Shown: positions 1-11,990 of the stretch, one piece after another
Layout: each line of letters opens with the position of its first letter
Numbering within the stretch: position 1 is the first letter of the stretch
NCBI GenBank assembly: GCA_004154925.1
Contig: QJNS01000003.1
Coordinates: 62,001-126,000 of the forward strand
From: Monosporascus cannonballus
Lineage: Eukaryota > Ascomycota > Sordariomycetes > Xylariales
Direction of reading: 5' to 3'
Length of the DNA: 64,000 bases
The notes under the pieces: model-generated
Databases searched by the model: none
Seen by the model: only the letters and a program-made list of their open reading frames with translations
Told to the model about the DNA's origin: nothing
Position numbers and translations under genes: made by a program

Positions 1-455
1 GAGAAACGAATAATTTAATCTTTAAGAACAAAAACTCTGGAAAAACAATCGTATTATAACCTAATAGTCTTGGCCTTTTACGGACGATTAGGCCTTTAAG
101 AAAAACCAGCCCCGACTTATACCAAAAATTTACGTAGCCGGCTTAATAAGTTTAAACGCTATTATTAGCTTAAGGACGTTAAACTAATTAAGCTACGGAA
201 AGCTTAAAAACGCTTAAAAGGACTTAATTAACTAAATACTTTTAAATTAGTCCAAAATATTTTAAGCCGAAATAAAATATATACGCTCGTTATTTCCATA
301 ATCCAAATAACTTTAGCTTATAATAGCAATTCGTTACCCAAGGTACCTTTGGTATTACGAAACGTAATACGTTATTGTATTTATTGCTCAGATTCCTACG
401 ATACTCCTGCTAATATAAACCCGTACGACCAAGGTTTAATAGTTGGTTAAACCCC
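1..455 (+). mobile_element. 3' end of an off-window F1 retrotransposon: polypurine stretch and truncated 3' LTR
   Basis: Positions 30-51 are purine-rich and resemble the sequence before other F1 3' LTRs (36265-36280, 43860-43877). The LTR begins at 52 (TATTATAACC, a decayed TGTTATAACC) and reads in the pol-sense orientation used by plus-strand F1 elements. The TATA-like ATATATACG lies near 289, and the usual F1 right-hand block ending in GGTTAAACC is reached at about 455. The last bases of the LTR, normally CTAGCCGTCACA, are missing. The U3 part belongs to the subfamily rich in CTTAAG-like words that is also used by F1-e. The body of this element lies to the left of the window. RIP is heavy. 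Confidence 0.75.
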
Positions 456-457
456 AA

Positions 458-676
458 TGTTCGGGAAAATGGTAAAGTACGGAGTGAGAGGCAGAAGAAG
501 CAGCCCAGCAGGTGGTTCGTAATATGGGTAGTAAATAGATGACCATTAATGCCTGCCCTTTTCTAACTATTCGGGGGCGAAGCCCTCCTATATATACACA
601 AACTGGAGCCACACTGGTGGGTCGCTGGGCCCCGGAAAGGGGCCGCACCTTGGCACCTGACACCCAAGCCGTCACA
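458..676 (-). mobile_element. Solo LTR of another retrotransposon, hardly touched by RIP
   Basis: This 219-bp block starts TGTTCGGGAAAA and ends GCCGTCACA, so it has TG...CA ends on either strand. On the minus strand it has a TATA-like TGTATATATAGG (about 573-584) followed by a hyphenated GC-rich stretch, as expected of a promoter-bearing LTR. GC content is near normal, unlike both neighbours. The 5-bp flanks (CCCAA and AAACT) do not match. The left neighbour is a truncated F1 LTR and the right neighbour is a truncated F1 antisense ORF, so it sits on a rearrangement junction and not in a clean insertion. The family is not recognised. Confidence 0.6.
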
Positions 677-946
677 AAACTGGACTGTTTGTAAAAATAA
701 AGGCGGCTGTTTCGTCGTCGTGGTATCGAGATATTTCGTCGAGGTATTAAAAGTACGGAGGCCATAGAAGAATTCGAATACTTAAAAAGGGAGCAATAAC
801 AGTTAGAGGCTGCCGTTGCAGCTGCCACGTTAACGCAAGCCGCGGCTAACTGGCCCGATATCCCGGTTACTGACTGGTCGACCGTTAACTGGGACGCGCC
901 CGTCGTTATTGGTAAAAGTTTTTCAGCAGGCGCTGGGCGCCAATAA
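677..946 (+). pseudogene. C-terminal part of the F1 antisense zinc-cluster ORF (copy a)
   Basis: Encoded opposite to pol. The frame reads through an Arg-rich segment (RRLFRRRG), a Glu/Lys-rich probable coiled coil, and the conserved tail PDIPVTDW...NWDAPVVIG, ending at TAA 944-946 after GAGRQ. The same tail ends the antisense ORF in F1-d, F1-e and the tandem copies. The zinc-cluster half is lost because the block starts at the junction with the solo LTR. Two internal stops are CAA/CAG-to-TAA/TAG type. This is the best-preserved C-terminus in the window. Its function is not known. Confidence 0.7.
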
Positions 947-3900
947 GGTTCTTGACAGGTTCACAGGTATTTTCGGAATCCAGGTACTTTTTCCATTTAA
1001 TTAGGTATTAAGTAAATCCGTTTTATTTCGCATATCGAAATTTCTTTTTATTTGGTATGCTTATTTATTTTTTACTTTTGTATTGTTTTATGCCGTATAT
1101 GTTTTGATTATATTTATTCTTAATTCGAATAAAAAATAAAGAAATTGAAGAAAATTTAATTTTTCAATATATTCTATTTAATAATTATTTTTTAAAAATT
1201 TTTTAGAGATTTTATATAAATTAATACATTTGAAATCGAATTTTTTCCTAAGTTATGAAATATTTTTAATAACGGAAATAAGCATTTTTTAAACATTAAT
1301 TACTTAAATTTTTCTGGTTATAATAGTTATTTATCTAATTACGTAGAAAATTAGCGTTATTGTTATTTTCTGATATAATTATTATAAATATTCCGGCATA
1401 AAGATTATTTTAATATTAATTAAGCTATTATTACATACCTTTTTGACAATTTTTAAAATAAAATCTAAATCTACATTCGTATATATTATTTTAATATTTT
1501 CGTAAAACCTGGTAATATGCGTTAGCTAAATAATAAGTAATCTTTTAATTTAATTATTTTATATATTATTGATATAATATTATAAATAAGTTTTTTATAT
1601 ATAATTCGTTTGTTTTCTTTATTTATTTGTTTAAGGGTTAAATACGTTAAGTAATTTGTAATTTAAGCCGAATTATATTTTAAGACCTTATTAGAACTTA
1701 GATATAAATATTAATTATTAATTTAAAATATATATTATTTATTTGGCGTTTGTATTTTCCTGATATAATAAAAAGTAAAAATCTTTATATATCAATCGAC
1801 GATTACGAAAATATTACCGTAATATATTTTTATAACTGGATCTTTAATATGAGAAACTCGGTAATAAAATCAAATATAACTAAATATTGTGAATATTTTG
1901 CAATTAGTTATAACTGTAATTCGCCGTATGGCTTATATCGTCGAATTTACGTCCTGGCGTAAATATCGTATTACTATATAATTATTTGTACTATTAATTT
2001 CATTTTAAGAACGGAATATGTACGTTAAAGCCGTTTTAAGATTTTATAGATCACTAGATATCTATATAGTTAATATTAATATATATTTTGTATTTAACCT
2101 TCCTATTACGTTTCTAAAACGTATATTTTATTTATGTTTTAGTTTGTTAAGAAACTATCGTTATATCGCCGGATTTCCTAATAGATATCAAAAGGTATTG
2201 CCGAAATTATCATAATTCATTACTATCGTAAATATCTTTTTATGGTAATATCTAAAATAATATAATTAATTTTAACCAATCTTTTTTTCCGAAGTTTGGT
2301 TATTTGCTTAAGGTATTTACTTTGCTATTTTCTGACCTTTTTTTATAAATAATAACGAAGTTAAAATTCGCCAATTTTTCCATATAGCGAAATTATTATT
2401 CTGTAAGTTTTCTGGTCGCAATAAAACGGATAAAAATTTGATAATCCGTATAAACCTTAACCTGGTATAAGTTTCCTATTAAAAAATACTTAAATTTTCA
2501 GAATGTTATAATAACAATTATAAATTCCTTATTTATTATTCCATAATTAAATCTAATTTTTTCACATATCTAAAAAGAATATAATAAAGTATAATTTGTC
2601 TTAATTATCTTATTATCCGATTATTACGTTCAACGTATAATTCAAAATATCGGTTTTTAATTTAACGGAATAATTTAAATCGTATATGATTAGTACTAGC
2701 TTATTAATAATTGTATCCTTAATATCCTAAAACATTTTTTTCGTTTTTGGCGTTTATTTAAATTTCTTTTCTTTGTAAAATTCGTTAAAAGTATAATTAT
2801 TCTGCTAAAACTCCGAATAAACGTTTTATAATAAATAACGGATCGAAAGAATACCTATATCTCTTTAACCGTCATTAGCTTTTGTCATTTTTTAATTATA
2901 GCAATTTTCTTAAGGTCTATTTTAATATATTCTAGGATAATAATATATTCCAGATATTTTATTTCCTATACGTAAAACTGATTATTATTTGCATTAACAA
3001 ATAAGCTTACGTTCTCTAAAACTTAAAAACCTTTATAAACGTATCTTATATATGCTTTTTTTATCTTTAAAAAAATAAGAATATCGTCGAGGTAATATAT
3101 AACGAAAATATCGAGATACTTTAGTAATACATAATTTATCATCCGTTAAAAAGTTGTTAATACGTTTGTAACTTTTATTAATATAACTATGTTTTTAAAC
3201 AGTCCGTATTTCGTCCTAAAAGTTATTTTTCATTTGTATTCTTTTTTAATCTTAGTAAAATTATATTTATTTTTGAAATCGAATGTAATAAATTATTTAG
3301 TTTTATAAACTTGGGTTTTTATTTTTGTAAATAAAGGTAATAATATTCGATTTTTAATAGTAATATTTTTCAGTTATCGGTAATTAATTATAATTTCTAA
3401 TTTTTCGTTTTTTGGGGTACGAAAAATATAAGATATCCTATTAACAATTTCGAAAGTCGAATTTATTCTTTTTGTAACCGATCTTCTAGGTATTTTCTAA
3501 AATTACGTAATTCGTTTCCGCTAAAGTTTTAAATAAGGTAAAACTTCGTCGAAAATCCTTTTTTTAAAAAACATTTCATAATTTTATTTGCTATATTTTA
3601 ATAATTCCATTTTATGGTTTTTTTGAAAAGCTATTTATATCTCTAGTTTTATGATAATATATCAATTAAATTTTCAGATTTCTGGGGCTATTATCATTTT
3701 AGATCGTTATTTAGATACTTCAATTTCGTTTTGATAATAATAACAATACATTATATTTTTCTTTAATACCCGTTTTTTTATTTTTTGTCTTTTTAAATAA
3801 TAAGGTTTTTGTCGTATTTTTATACATGTATTTGTCGCCATTTTCGATGGAAAATTAACATTTTAATTATTTTTTTGTTCGCTAATAAGGTATAAGATGA

Positions 3901-5519
3901 ACCTTACCTAATTAATCTTTTTATTAATTAAAATCTCGTACTAGTATATGTATAACTTTTTTAACATTATATCGTAATTCCCAAATGGAATAATATCGAA
4001 ATCAACTATTTAATATGGTCCTTAAATCAAAACCTCAAAGTGATTAATTTCGCGTATAAATTTCCTGTTATTATAGCGAATTCCTAATCTTCGGTATTTA
4101 TCGCTGTATAAGGTTTTTAATTTATATCTCCATGGTAATTTAAGCTTATTAACGATATTTGATGTAATGTAATTCTTGCTCAGAGCTCCGCAGTCCACCA
4201 TTGCGGTATACCAATATGCTCCGATTCGTATATCTAAGGTGATAAGGTTATTAACGGTTCTTATCGTCGCGTTTAGAGCCTTTCTTAGGAGTTCTTTTTG
4301 ATTTCTTTGGGTTTTGTTATCTTACGGCATTTTTATAGGTAACCTTTTTTTAAACTCCTATTTAAGTTTGTCGAATTTTATTTATGTTTTTGTATTTAGC
4401 GCGTTAAATTGTTGTGTTTGTGGTTATTATCAGCGTATTATTTCTTCGAGTTATATTAGTTACTTTTAATATTGCTATAATTCCTTTCCTTAATAAATAT
4501 ATTGTTTTTTTAACTTTGCGATCATATCCCATTATGTATTATGTTAATTATCGTTGTAATGTCTTTTTATAAATTAATTTATTTTTTTAATAACGTTATT
4601 TTCGTAAGAGTTTATAATAAATAATAATTTAAAATGGAAATTTATAATAACCTTTTAGCAATATTTTTATATTATATACTGGATTAAATCCTTTTCCGTT
4701 TAGTGGTTATATTATTAGTAATAATGCAATGGGTTTTTCTGCAGGTATTTCTTTTTCGGGGTAGCTTTTTATTTTGGCCAATTGCTAAATATTTTTTAAG
4801 GTTACAAATCGAAGGTATCGATATTATTATTTATTGTTTTTATTATTTCCGGTACAATTTAGAAAATTAAGTGCTTTATAATATATGCAAGTATTTCGTT
4901 TATAAATATATTATTTCCATTTTTCGCGATTAGGATATTCTCGTCGTCGACAATATATGGCATATATTTTGCCGTATCGATCGAGGTTTCCACGACATAT
5001 GTTTTTGTCCAATTCTAGTATTGGCGTACCCATCCTTATAATGCTTTTTGTTATATTCGCGATATTTGTTAAGTTAGTTTTCTGGCTTTTCGTATTCTTC
5101 GTTGAATTTCTTATCGTAATGGCCCCTGTTGGATTTCTTGTTATAAAGGGCCTGGTACGTACTTAGGCCGCATTATATTAATGGGTCTGCTTTTGTTTTT
5201 CTGATTTTTTTTGGATTATCCCTTAGCTATAGGTTTCCAGTTATTTTGACGGGTTTCTCAAGTGCCTTACATTACGCTGCTTTCTGTCCCATTTTGTTGT
5301 AATTAAAAATTTGGTCTGGCTCCAATTCTTCTTATAAGTGGCTTTTAGTTCTATGGGTTCTAGTTTTATGTTGTAAAAAGTGTTATTGCGTTAAAGAGCG
5401 CTGGTATTAATCGTATTGTCGATCGTCGATTTTGATTATTATAACGATATAATCCGATAAATAATTAAGTTGATTAAGCTTAAAAATTTTTCTAATATTT
5501 TTTTCTTTAAGCCGTCGAA
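677..5519 (-). mobile_element. F1-a: truncated minus-strand F1 chromovirus body
   Basis: The order read on the minus strand is gag C-terminal part, protease, reverse transcriptase, RNase H/integrase region, chromodomain, and then the oppositely oriented ORF near 677-946. The protease motif D-C-G-A is at about 4184-4196 and the RT motif YLDD at about 3083-3097. The gag N-terminus is missing, because the body stops at 5519 in mid-gag against an LTR. The 3' LTR is also missing and is replaced by the foreign solo LTR at 458-676. All frames are riddled with stops and TpA is in strong excess, which is typical of RIP. Confidence 0.8.
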
Positions 5520-5844
5520 TGTGACGGCTAGGCGGTTTTACCAACTATTAAACCTTAGTCGTACCGGTTTATGTTGGCAGGAGTATCTTAGGAATTTAAG
5601 CAATGGATATAGTAACGTATCACCTCTCGTAATACTAAAAATATTTTGGGTAACCATGTTTTATTACAAACTGAAGTTATTTAAATTATGGAAATAATAA
5701 GCGTATATATCCTTATCCTGGCTTAAGGTGCTTGGTACCTTGAAACCTTTGAGCTAGTTACGTAACATCTTGGCAGGGGTCGGGGTTTTTCTTTTTCGTA
5801 GGCCCGACCGTCTACAAGGAAGCCAAGACCGTTAGGTCATAACA
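5520..5844 (-). mobile_element. F1 LTR (minus orientation) at a chimeric junction
   Basis: Starts TGTGACGGCTAGG and ends GGTCATAACA, a complete F1 LTR of the CTTGGC...GCCAAGACC subfamily, about 325 bp. To its left F1-a is cut in mid-gag; to its right F1-Y begins in mid-RT. It is therefore neither a normal 5' LTR of F1-a nor a normal 3' LTR of F1-Y. The flanking pentamers TCGAA and CCGGT do not match, so no target duplication is visible. It is best explained by ectopic recombination or deletion between F1 copies. Confidence 0.75.
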
Positions 5845-7684
5845 CCGGTTTTCCAAGTATTTTCTAAAAGTACGTAACTTATCTCTGCTAAAGTTATAAA
5901 TAAGGTAAAACTTCGTCGAGGATCTTTCTTTAAAACTATCTCATAATCTTATTCGTTATGTTCCGGTAACTTCGTATTAAATTCCTTTTTGAAAAGTTAT
6001 TTATATCTATGGTATTATAGTATTACATTAATTAGATCTTTTGATTTTCGGAGCTGTTATTTTAGGTCGTTATTTAGTTGCTTTAATTTTATTTTAATTA
6101 TCATAATAATACGTCGTATTTTTCTTTGATATCTATTTTCTTTTTTATGTCTTATCCCTTTAGGTAATAAGATTTTTATCGTATTTTTATGCCTGAATTC
6201 GTCGTTATCTCCGATCGAATATTAAGATCTTAATTCTTTTTTTCTTATTTGCTAATAAGGTTTTAACTTATATTTTCATAATGATTTAAGCTTATTAACT
6301 ATATTTAGAATAAAATAATTCCCGCCCAAAGCTCCGTAATTTACTATTACGGTATACCAATACTTTTTAATTCGTATATCTAAAGTAATAAAGTTATTAC
6401 GGTTCTTATCGTTACGTTTTAAACCCTTTTTAGAAATTTTTCCTAATTTTTTTAAGTTTTGTTATCCTGCGACTCTTTTATAGGTAACCTTTTTCTTTTA
6501 ACTCCTTTTTAAATTTATCGAACCTTATTTGTATTTTTGTATTTAATACGTTAAACTCTTATATTTATTGTTATTACCGGCGTATTATTTCTTCGAATTA
6601 TAACAATTATTTTTGATTTTATTATAATATTTTCCTTATCGAATAAATTTGTCTTTTTATGTTCTTCACTGCATCTTATTATACGTTTTAATAATTATCG
6701 TTTTGACATTTTCTTATAAATTAACGTATTTTTTCTTTAATATTTTTTTTCGTAAAAGTTTATAATAAATACTAATTAGAAATGGAAATTTATAATAACT
6801 TTTTAATAATATTCTTTTACTATATGCTAAATTAATTGCTTTTCCGTTTGGTAGTTTTATTATTAAAAATAACAAAAAAGGTTTTCTTACGGACATTACT
6901 TTTTTTCGGGCCAGCTTTTTATTTTAGCCAGTTATTAAATATTTTCTAGGTTTATAAATCGACGGTATCGATATTATTATTTATTATTTTTGTCATTTAC
7001 GGTATAGTTTAGAAAATTAAATCATTTATAATATATGCGAGTAATTCGTTTATGAATATATTATTTCCATTTTTCGTGAATGGGATATTCTCGTCGTCGA
7101 CAATATATAGTATACATTCTGCTATATCGACCAGGAGTTCCGGGCCAAATTTCTTTTGTCCAATCCTGGTATTCGCGTAATTATCCTTATAATGCTTTTT
7201 GCTGTGCTCGCAATATCTATTAGGCCAGTTTCCTGGCTTTGCGTATTCCATGTTGGATTTTTCGTTATGGAGGGCCTGGTACGTACTTAAGCCGAATTAT
7301 ATTAATATATTTACTTTTGTTTTTCTCGTTTTTTCTGGTTTATTTTTCAAGTACAGGCTTTGACGGGGTTTTTTAGGTGCTTATATTGTAATACCTTATG
7401 TCCCATTTTGTTATAATTACAATATTTGATCTAGGTTTAATCCTTTTTATAAATAACTCTTGGTTCCATAGGCCCTGGTTCTGTGTCGTAAGAGGTGTTA
7501 CTGCGTCGAAAAACACTAATATTAGCCGTATATCGGAGTTTGCTGTTATTTTTTCCTTTAGTACTTTTAATACGTTATACGTATTGTCGATCGTTAATCT
7601 TAACTGCTATTACAATATAATCCGATAAATAATTAGGCCGATTAAACTTAAAAAGGTTTTTTTGTACTTTTTCTTTCAGGTTAT
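5845..7684 (-). mobile_element. F1-Y, left part: RT, protease and gag remnant interrupted by element D
   Basis: From 5845 the sequence parallels F1-a from about 3480 onward: the RT start, the protease (N-Y-G-A, a RIP-altered D-C-G-A, near 6340) and then gag. A degenerate gag Cys/His stretch lies around 7190-7215 within a short open frame on the minus strand. The copy breaks at 7684, where element D is inserted; the next F1 bases are found at 22623. Removing D with one copy of GTTAT restores the F1 alignment seen in the tandem copies, which confirms nesting. The pol end and 3' LTR of this copy are gone. Confidence 0.8.
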
Positions 7685-7890
7685 TATGAGAATACAGCCT
7701 CTATGAGGATGAGGCTGATAGCCGACCAGCCACCGATCAGCTACCGACCTACTTATTAGTATAAATCCACCATCTGGAAGCTAATGGGAAATGCTATATA
7801 AAAATAACTTAATATATTTATTTCTTGAAATCTGCTTTACGATTGGTCGGAAATCAGCTTATTTAACTTATAATTATTTATTATTTCATA
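7685..7890 (+). repeat. 5' LTR of element D
   Basis: Begins TATGAGAATACAGCC (TG decayed to TA) and ends TTTCATA. It has the same length as the 3' copy at 22412-22617, with which it aligns end to end. Differences are mostly C/T and G/A, as expected of RIP. Confidence 0.85.
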
Positions 7891-7939
7891 ATTGTTTTTA
7901 TTTTTTATAAAAAAGAATATAATAATTATTAAAAGTAAA

Positions 7940-9200
7940 GTTCGCCGATTACAAAACGAACCTAAGTTATTAGTCGAAAAAACCGCCGATCGGAACTTAA
8001 CCGACGAACGATGGATTACGGTACGGAAATAGGCGAGAAAGCTTATAACGAAACCCTAATGGGCAAAGAACCATGGTTCCCGGAATTCCGAATTACCTTA
8101 TATATATAATAAAAATACATCCTTATAACTGTTAATTAAACGGTTAAAAATGGATATAATATAATTATTATGTCCCGCAATTTAAAATAAAAGAAAGTTA
8201 AATTTTTTAAAACTTATTAAATTCTAAATTTTATTCGTTAATAAAATAAATATTATTCGGAATTATTCAAATAATTAGCCGCATAATAATAATAATATAA
8301 ATTTACAAGGTAACATTTTATAAATTAATTATAATATTATTATAAAAATATAAAGGTAATAAATAAATATTATATTATAATTTCAAGAGATTACCCGAAC
8401 GTATATAAATTAAAAAAGTGAAATAAAATTTGTTATAAATATTTAAACTAAAGAATTAAGGCGAAATGCCTATATTTATATTTAAAGGGCCACAGGCTAT
8501 ATAAACGTTTTTATTACGAATATTTAATAATTAAACCGTATTTTCATTAATTATTCTATTTATAAAAACTACTTAAAACTAAACATTTACAGATTTTTAT
8601 TAAGAAATATTACGTAAAGTTTACTTTTATCGATAAAGGATTTAAAGAATAATGTATAAAATTATAAGAATAATCCGATTAATTGTCGTTAAACTTTAAC
8701 GTTAAATAAAAGTTGTTAGTTTATAAAATAAAATTTATAAACGTTATTAATCTGGAAAATAATTAACATAATATATATTTTCTTTTAAATTATCTTTATA
8801 AATTAAAATTAAAGTTACGAAATCTTTTTATGAAAATATAGTAAATTGCAATAAATTAATAATATTGTAAATAAAGTAAAACGTTACTAGGACGTTAAAT
8901 AAAAAGCGAAAAAAACTAATTGTTTTTCGTTACAAATATTCATAAAGATAAACTATTTTATTTTAACGTTTTCGAAAAAGAAATTTCCAGAATAAATTAA
9001 AACCGCCATATAAAAATATTAAGGATTATACGCATTTTTATATTCGGAAAGCAAATAATTGTTTATTTAATTTTAATCGAAATAAATTCGTATAATTTAC
9101 TATTTTAATTTTTATAAAAGCGTATTGAAATATTATAAGTGTAAAAAGCCAAATTACCAATATATAAATTATAAATTAAAAAATAATACGAAAACCTTAT
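7940..9200 (+). pseudogene. gag remnant of element D with a decayed CCHC zinc knuckle
   Basis: The frame is broken by many stops but ends in a recognisable retroviral zinc knuckle at about 9131-9172. The residues Y-Y-K-C-K-K-P-N-Y-Q-Y-I-N-Y occupy the exact spacing C-x2-C-x4-H-x4-C. Only the second Cys survives; the other two Cys and the His are Tyr, which G-to-A and C-to-T changes in TGT/TGC and CAT/CAC produce. The role by family is the nucleocapsid part of the virus-like particle. The start is not identifiable. Confidence 0.6.
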
Positions 9201-10073
9201 TCTTCAGGTTATACGAAAACTGATTTCCGAAAACAAAATAAAACGTTATAATATATAACGATAAATTAAATTAATCGTTAAATGTAAACCGAAAAAAGGA
9301 ACCGGAATAAATTAATATATTTAATTTATTTCGGCTAATAATTATAGGACGGTTGGAATAAAACTGTCTTTTAAAAAAGGGATTTATTAAAAGAAATACG
9401 CAGGATATAATAATATAAATAAATCCGAATATCGGAATACTAATAAATATTATAAATAAAAAATAAATTCCAGAATTTAATTTTTAATTAATTTCCTTAA
9501 ATATTCCGGGTTTTATTAATTTTAATAACGCGGATATTAAATATTATAAAAGTTATAAAATTCTTATTAATATAATCAATTATAATGGAAATAAAGGAAA
9601 GTTTAAGCAAATTTATTTTCTAATATGCCGTAATCGGAAAAGGCTTGATTTTTTATATTTGAAACCTGGAATAAATAAATTAAAAATAATATTAGATATA
9701 ATTATATATTAATAATTATCTGGATTATTACAAAAGGTTGATAAATAAAATATTATAATTTTAATGTTTTCCGATAACCAAAATTTATATTATTAATTTA
9801 ATAACTTTGACCAAAAAGTTAAGTTTCCCAAAATTTGGAAAATAATAAACGTAAGAAATAATTGCCCATTTTGTATACTTAAAGAATTTCCGGCGAATAT
9901 ATTCTGAAAGAATAATGAAAAGAATATCTTAATTATTAAGAATAAAATATATAATAAATCTGATTCCAAGGAAAATGCCTTTATTCGGCCTGATTTACCT
10001 TATTTCGGAAATTTAAAAGAAAATATTTAAAGAATATATCCGGAAAACCTTAAAAATATACCGGATACATTAT

Positions 10074-10510
10074 TGTTACAGGAACAGGGGTTCCTGTCTC
10101 GAAGAGACCAACCTTTAAGGTTTAGCACGGACCTGTCACGGCTAAACTCCGGACAGAGAAGCTTGGCTTTTGAGGTGATCTAATTGATCTAGGTGATTTA
10201 GGTAATTTGGGACCAGATCATATAGATCACATAGATCATATAGATTTACGATATACTTATTTTAGGAATTAGGATATATAATAAATCGATCTTTTATATA
10301 AATAGCACCTATTTAATTTTGCTCCTTAATAATTAATTTAAACTTTTAATCGAAAAATAATTATATTATTTTTTAATTAAGGGAAAAATTTTTAAATCTT
10401 TTTAACGAACACATTATTAAATTATTTCTTATCCTATTATTATTTGCAAATTAAAACCTTTCTCGGATATTGCTTATATTTTCAAATAAATATATAATAG
10501 GTTCGTTATA
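10074..10510 (+). repeat. 5' LTR of element E
   Basis: 437 bp, TG...TA (CA in the partner). It contains a repeated GATCTAGGT/GATCATATAGATC block and a TATA-like TATATAATAAAT near 10271-10282, probably the promoter. The partner is at 16994-17430. Confidence 0.9.
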
Positions 10511-10517
10511 TTTTGAT

Positions 10518-10572
10518 AATTTATGCCTTAACTAGCCGACAAATAATTTATCGCCTAGTTAAGGCATAAATT
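10518..10572. promoter_or_regulatory. Perfect 18-bp inverted repeat just inside the 5' LTR of element E
   Basis: The arms 10518-10535 and 10555-10572 (AATTTATGCCTTAACTAG and its complement) pair perfectly around a 19-nt loop, 8 nt after the LTR end. This is where the primer-binding site and packaging signals of LTR elements lie. No TGG-initial tRNA primer site is obvious next to the LTR. The role is inferred only. Confidence 0.45.
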
Positions 10573-10799
10573 TTCTTAAACTTAATACAAACAATAATAT
10601 AGAACGACGTTCAGAAAATAAATAATATATTTAATTCCCGTTATTAGCCAGTAAAGTATTATTAATAAGACTTAACGATTTACCCTTTATTTAAAAAGTT
10701 TTTTAATTTATTAATAATATAACTCCCTTTATTACTTGATTTTAGGGAAACCTTTTATCCTCCTAACCCTAATAATAATTTACCCCGGCTCCTAAAAAT

Positions 10800-11990
10800 A
10801 TTATTAAGGTTTAAGGAAAAAAGACGGAAAAGGAGAAAATTAAGGAAAAATATGAAACTAAGGCCCAAAGAGGCAAAGAAAAAGAACTTATTACGGACAA
10901 AAAGCTCGACCTTTTAGCTCGGGAGGTCAGAAGCTTAAAAAAAGAGAATATTCGATTCGCTAAAGGAAAGAAACCTACTTTTCCTCAGTTCGGCTCTGCC
11001 AGAAGACGAAGCCAAGGGGCTGGTTACCGACCGCCTTCATTAAACATAAGATAAACGCAAGAAAAAGCTTCGGCTTTACTATTGTTCGGCGCGAACCGGA
11101 CATAGAAAGGAACGATTCCACCCCCTAGCTACCATGGAATGCCAGACGTTAAGGGCTACAAGCCAACTCCTCCAAAGCCTTACGATAAATTAAAGGACCT
11201 AAACGGATTTTTGGTTTAAGCCTGGCTTTACCTTAAGTTTTACGAAAAATCCTTAACGGAAAATTATTAAAAGGTAATAATTATTTTTTAGCTATTAATT
11301 AAATAAGTTCGTCAATAATTTAAACCTATTTTAACGCATTATTTTAAAAAATATCTAAAAAAATCATCGGATTTTATTAATTATATTTTTAACGGTTACG
11401 AAAATTTTAAAAAAAGATATACGCCTTATTCGGAAATCCGGATACGGAATAAAACGCGGTTAAGCAGTTTTAATTTTTTTATTAAATTAAGTTAACCGCA
11501 AAATATATAACTGAATTTAATTATTTAGCTGTTATTTTAAATTTACTAAAAAGCGTATTATTTTACTTTTATTATAACGGCTTAAAACCTTTAATTAAGG
11601 ACGAAATATATAAGGAATTAAAAATTAAATCCTTTATAAAATATATAAATAAGGTTATTATTGCCGATCGACGTACCTTTAATTAATACCTTAAGAAAAA
11701 AAGGATCGGCAGACGAAATAACGATAAGAACTCTAATAACCGAATTAAGAAAGATAAGGGCAAACCTTAAAAGAAAGCAAGTTTCGTTTCGAAAAAGCTT
11801 AAGAAAAATAAATCCAAAATAAAGTATTTCAATTATGGCAAAAAGGGGCATTTTAAAAGCAAATATCGCTTCTTTGCCAAAAGGGATTCCAAAAAAAAGA
11901 AAAATTCCTTAACCCCAGAAAAAAGCCAAAGCGGCTGAACAAAAAACCGATAATAAGGTAAAAAAGGAAAAGAAAGAAATTAGTTCGATT
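10800..11990 (+). pseudogene. gag remnant of element E
   Basis: Reads a Lys/Glu-rich segment around 10840-10980 (KEKELITDKKLDLLAREVR), then a capsid-like region, and a nucleocapsid knuckle at 11825-11866: Y-F-N-Y-G-K-K-G-H-F-K-S-K-Y. This is the C-x2-C-x4-H-x4-C spacing with all three Cys changed to Tyr and the His intact. A Lys-rich tail follows. The family role is the capsid and nucleocapsid of a Ty3/Gypsy particle. Stops such as TAA for CAA are frequent. Confidence 0.65.

Noticed and set aside
436..828. 130-codon open frame on the minus strand
   Set aside because: It spans the solo LTR and the antisense side of the conserved F1 antisense-ORF tail; the conserved coding sense is on the plus strand.
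5520..5844. LTR read as the normal 5' LTR of F1-a
   Set aside because: The gag N-terminus and leader that should adjoin it are absent and no target duplication matches.
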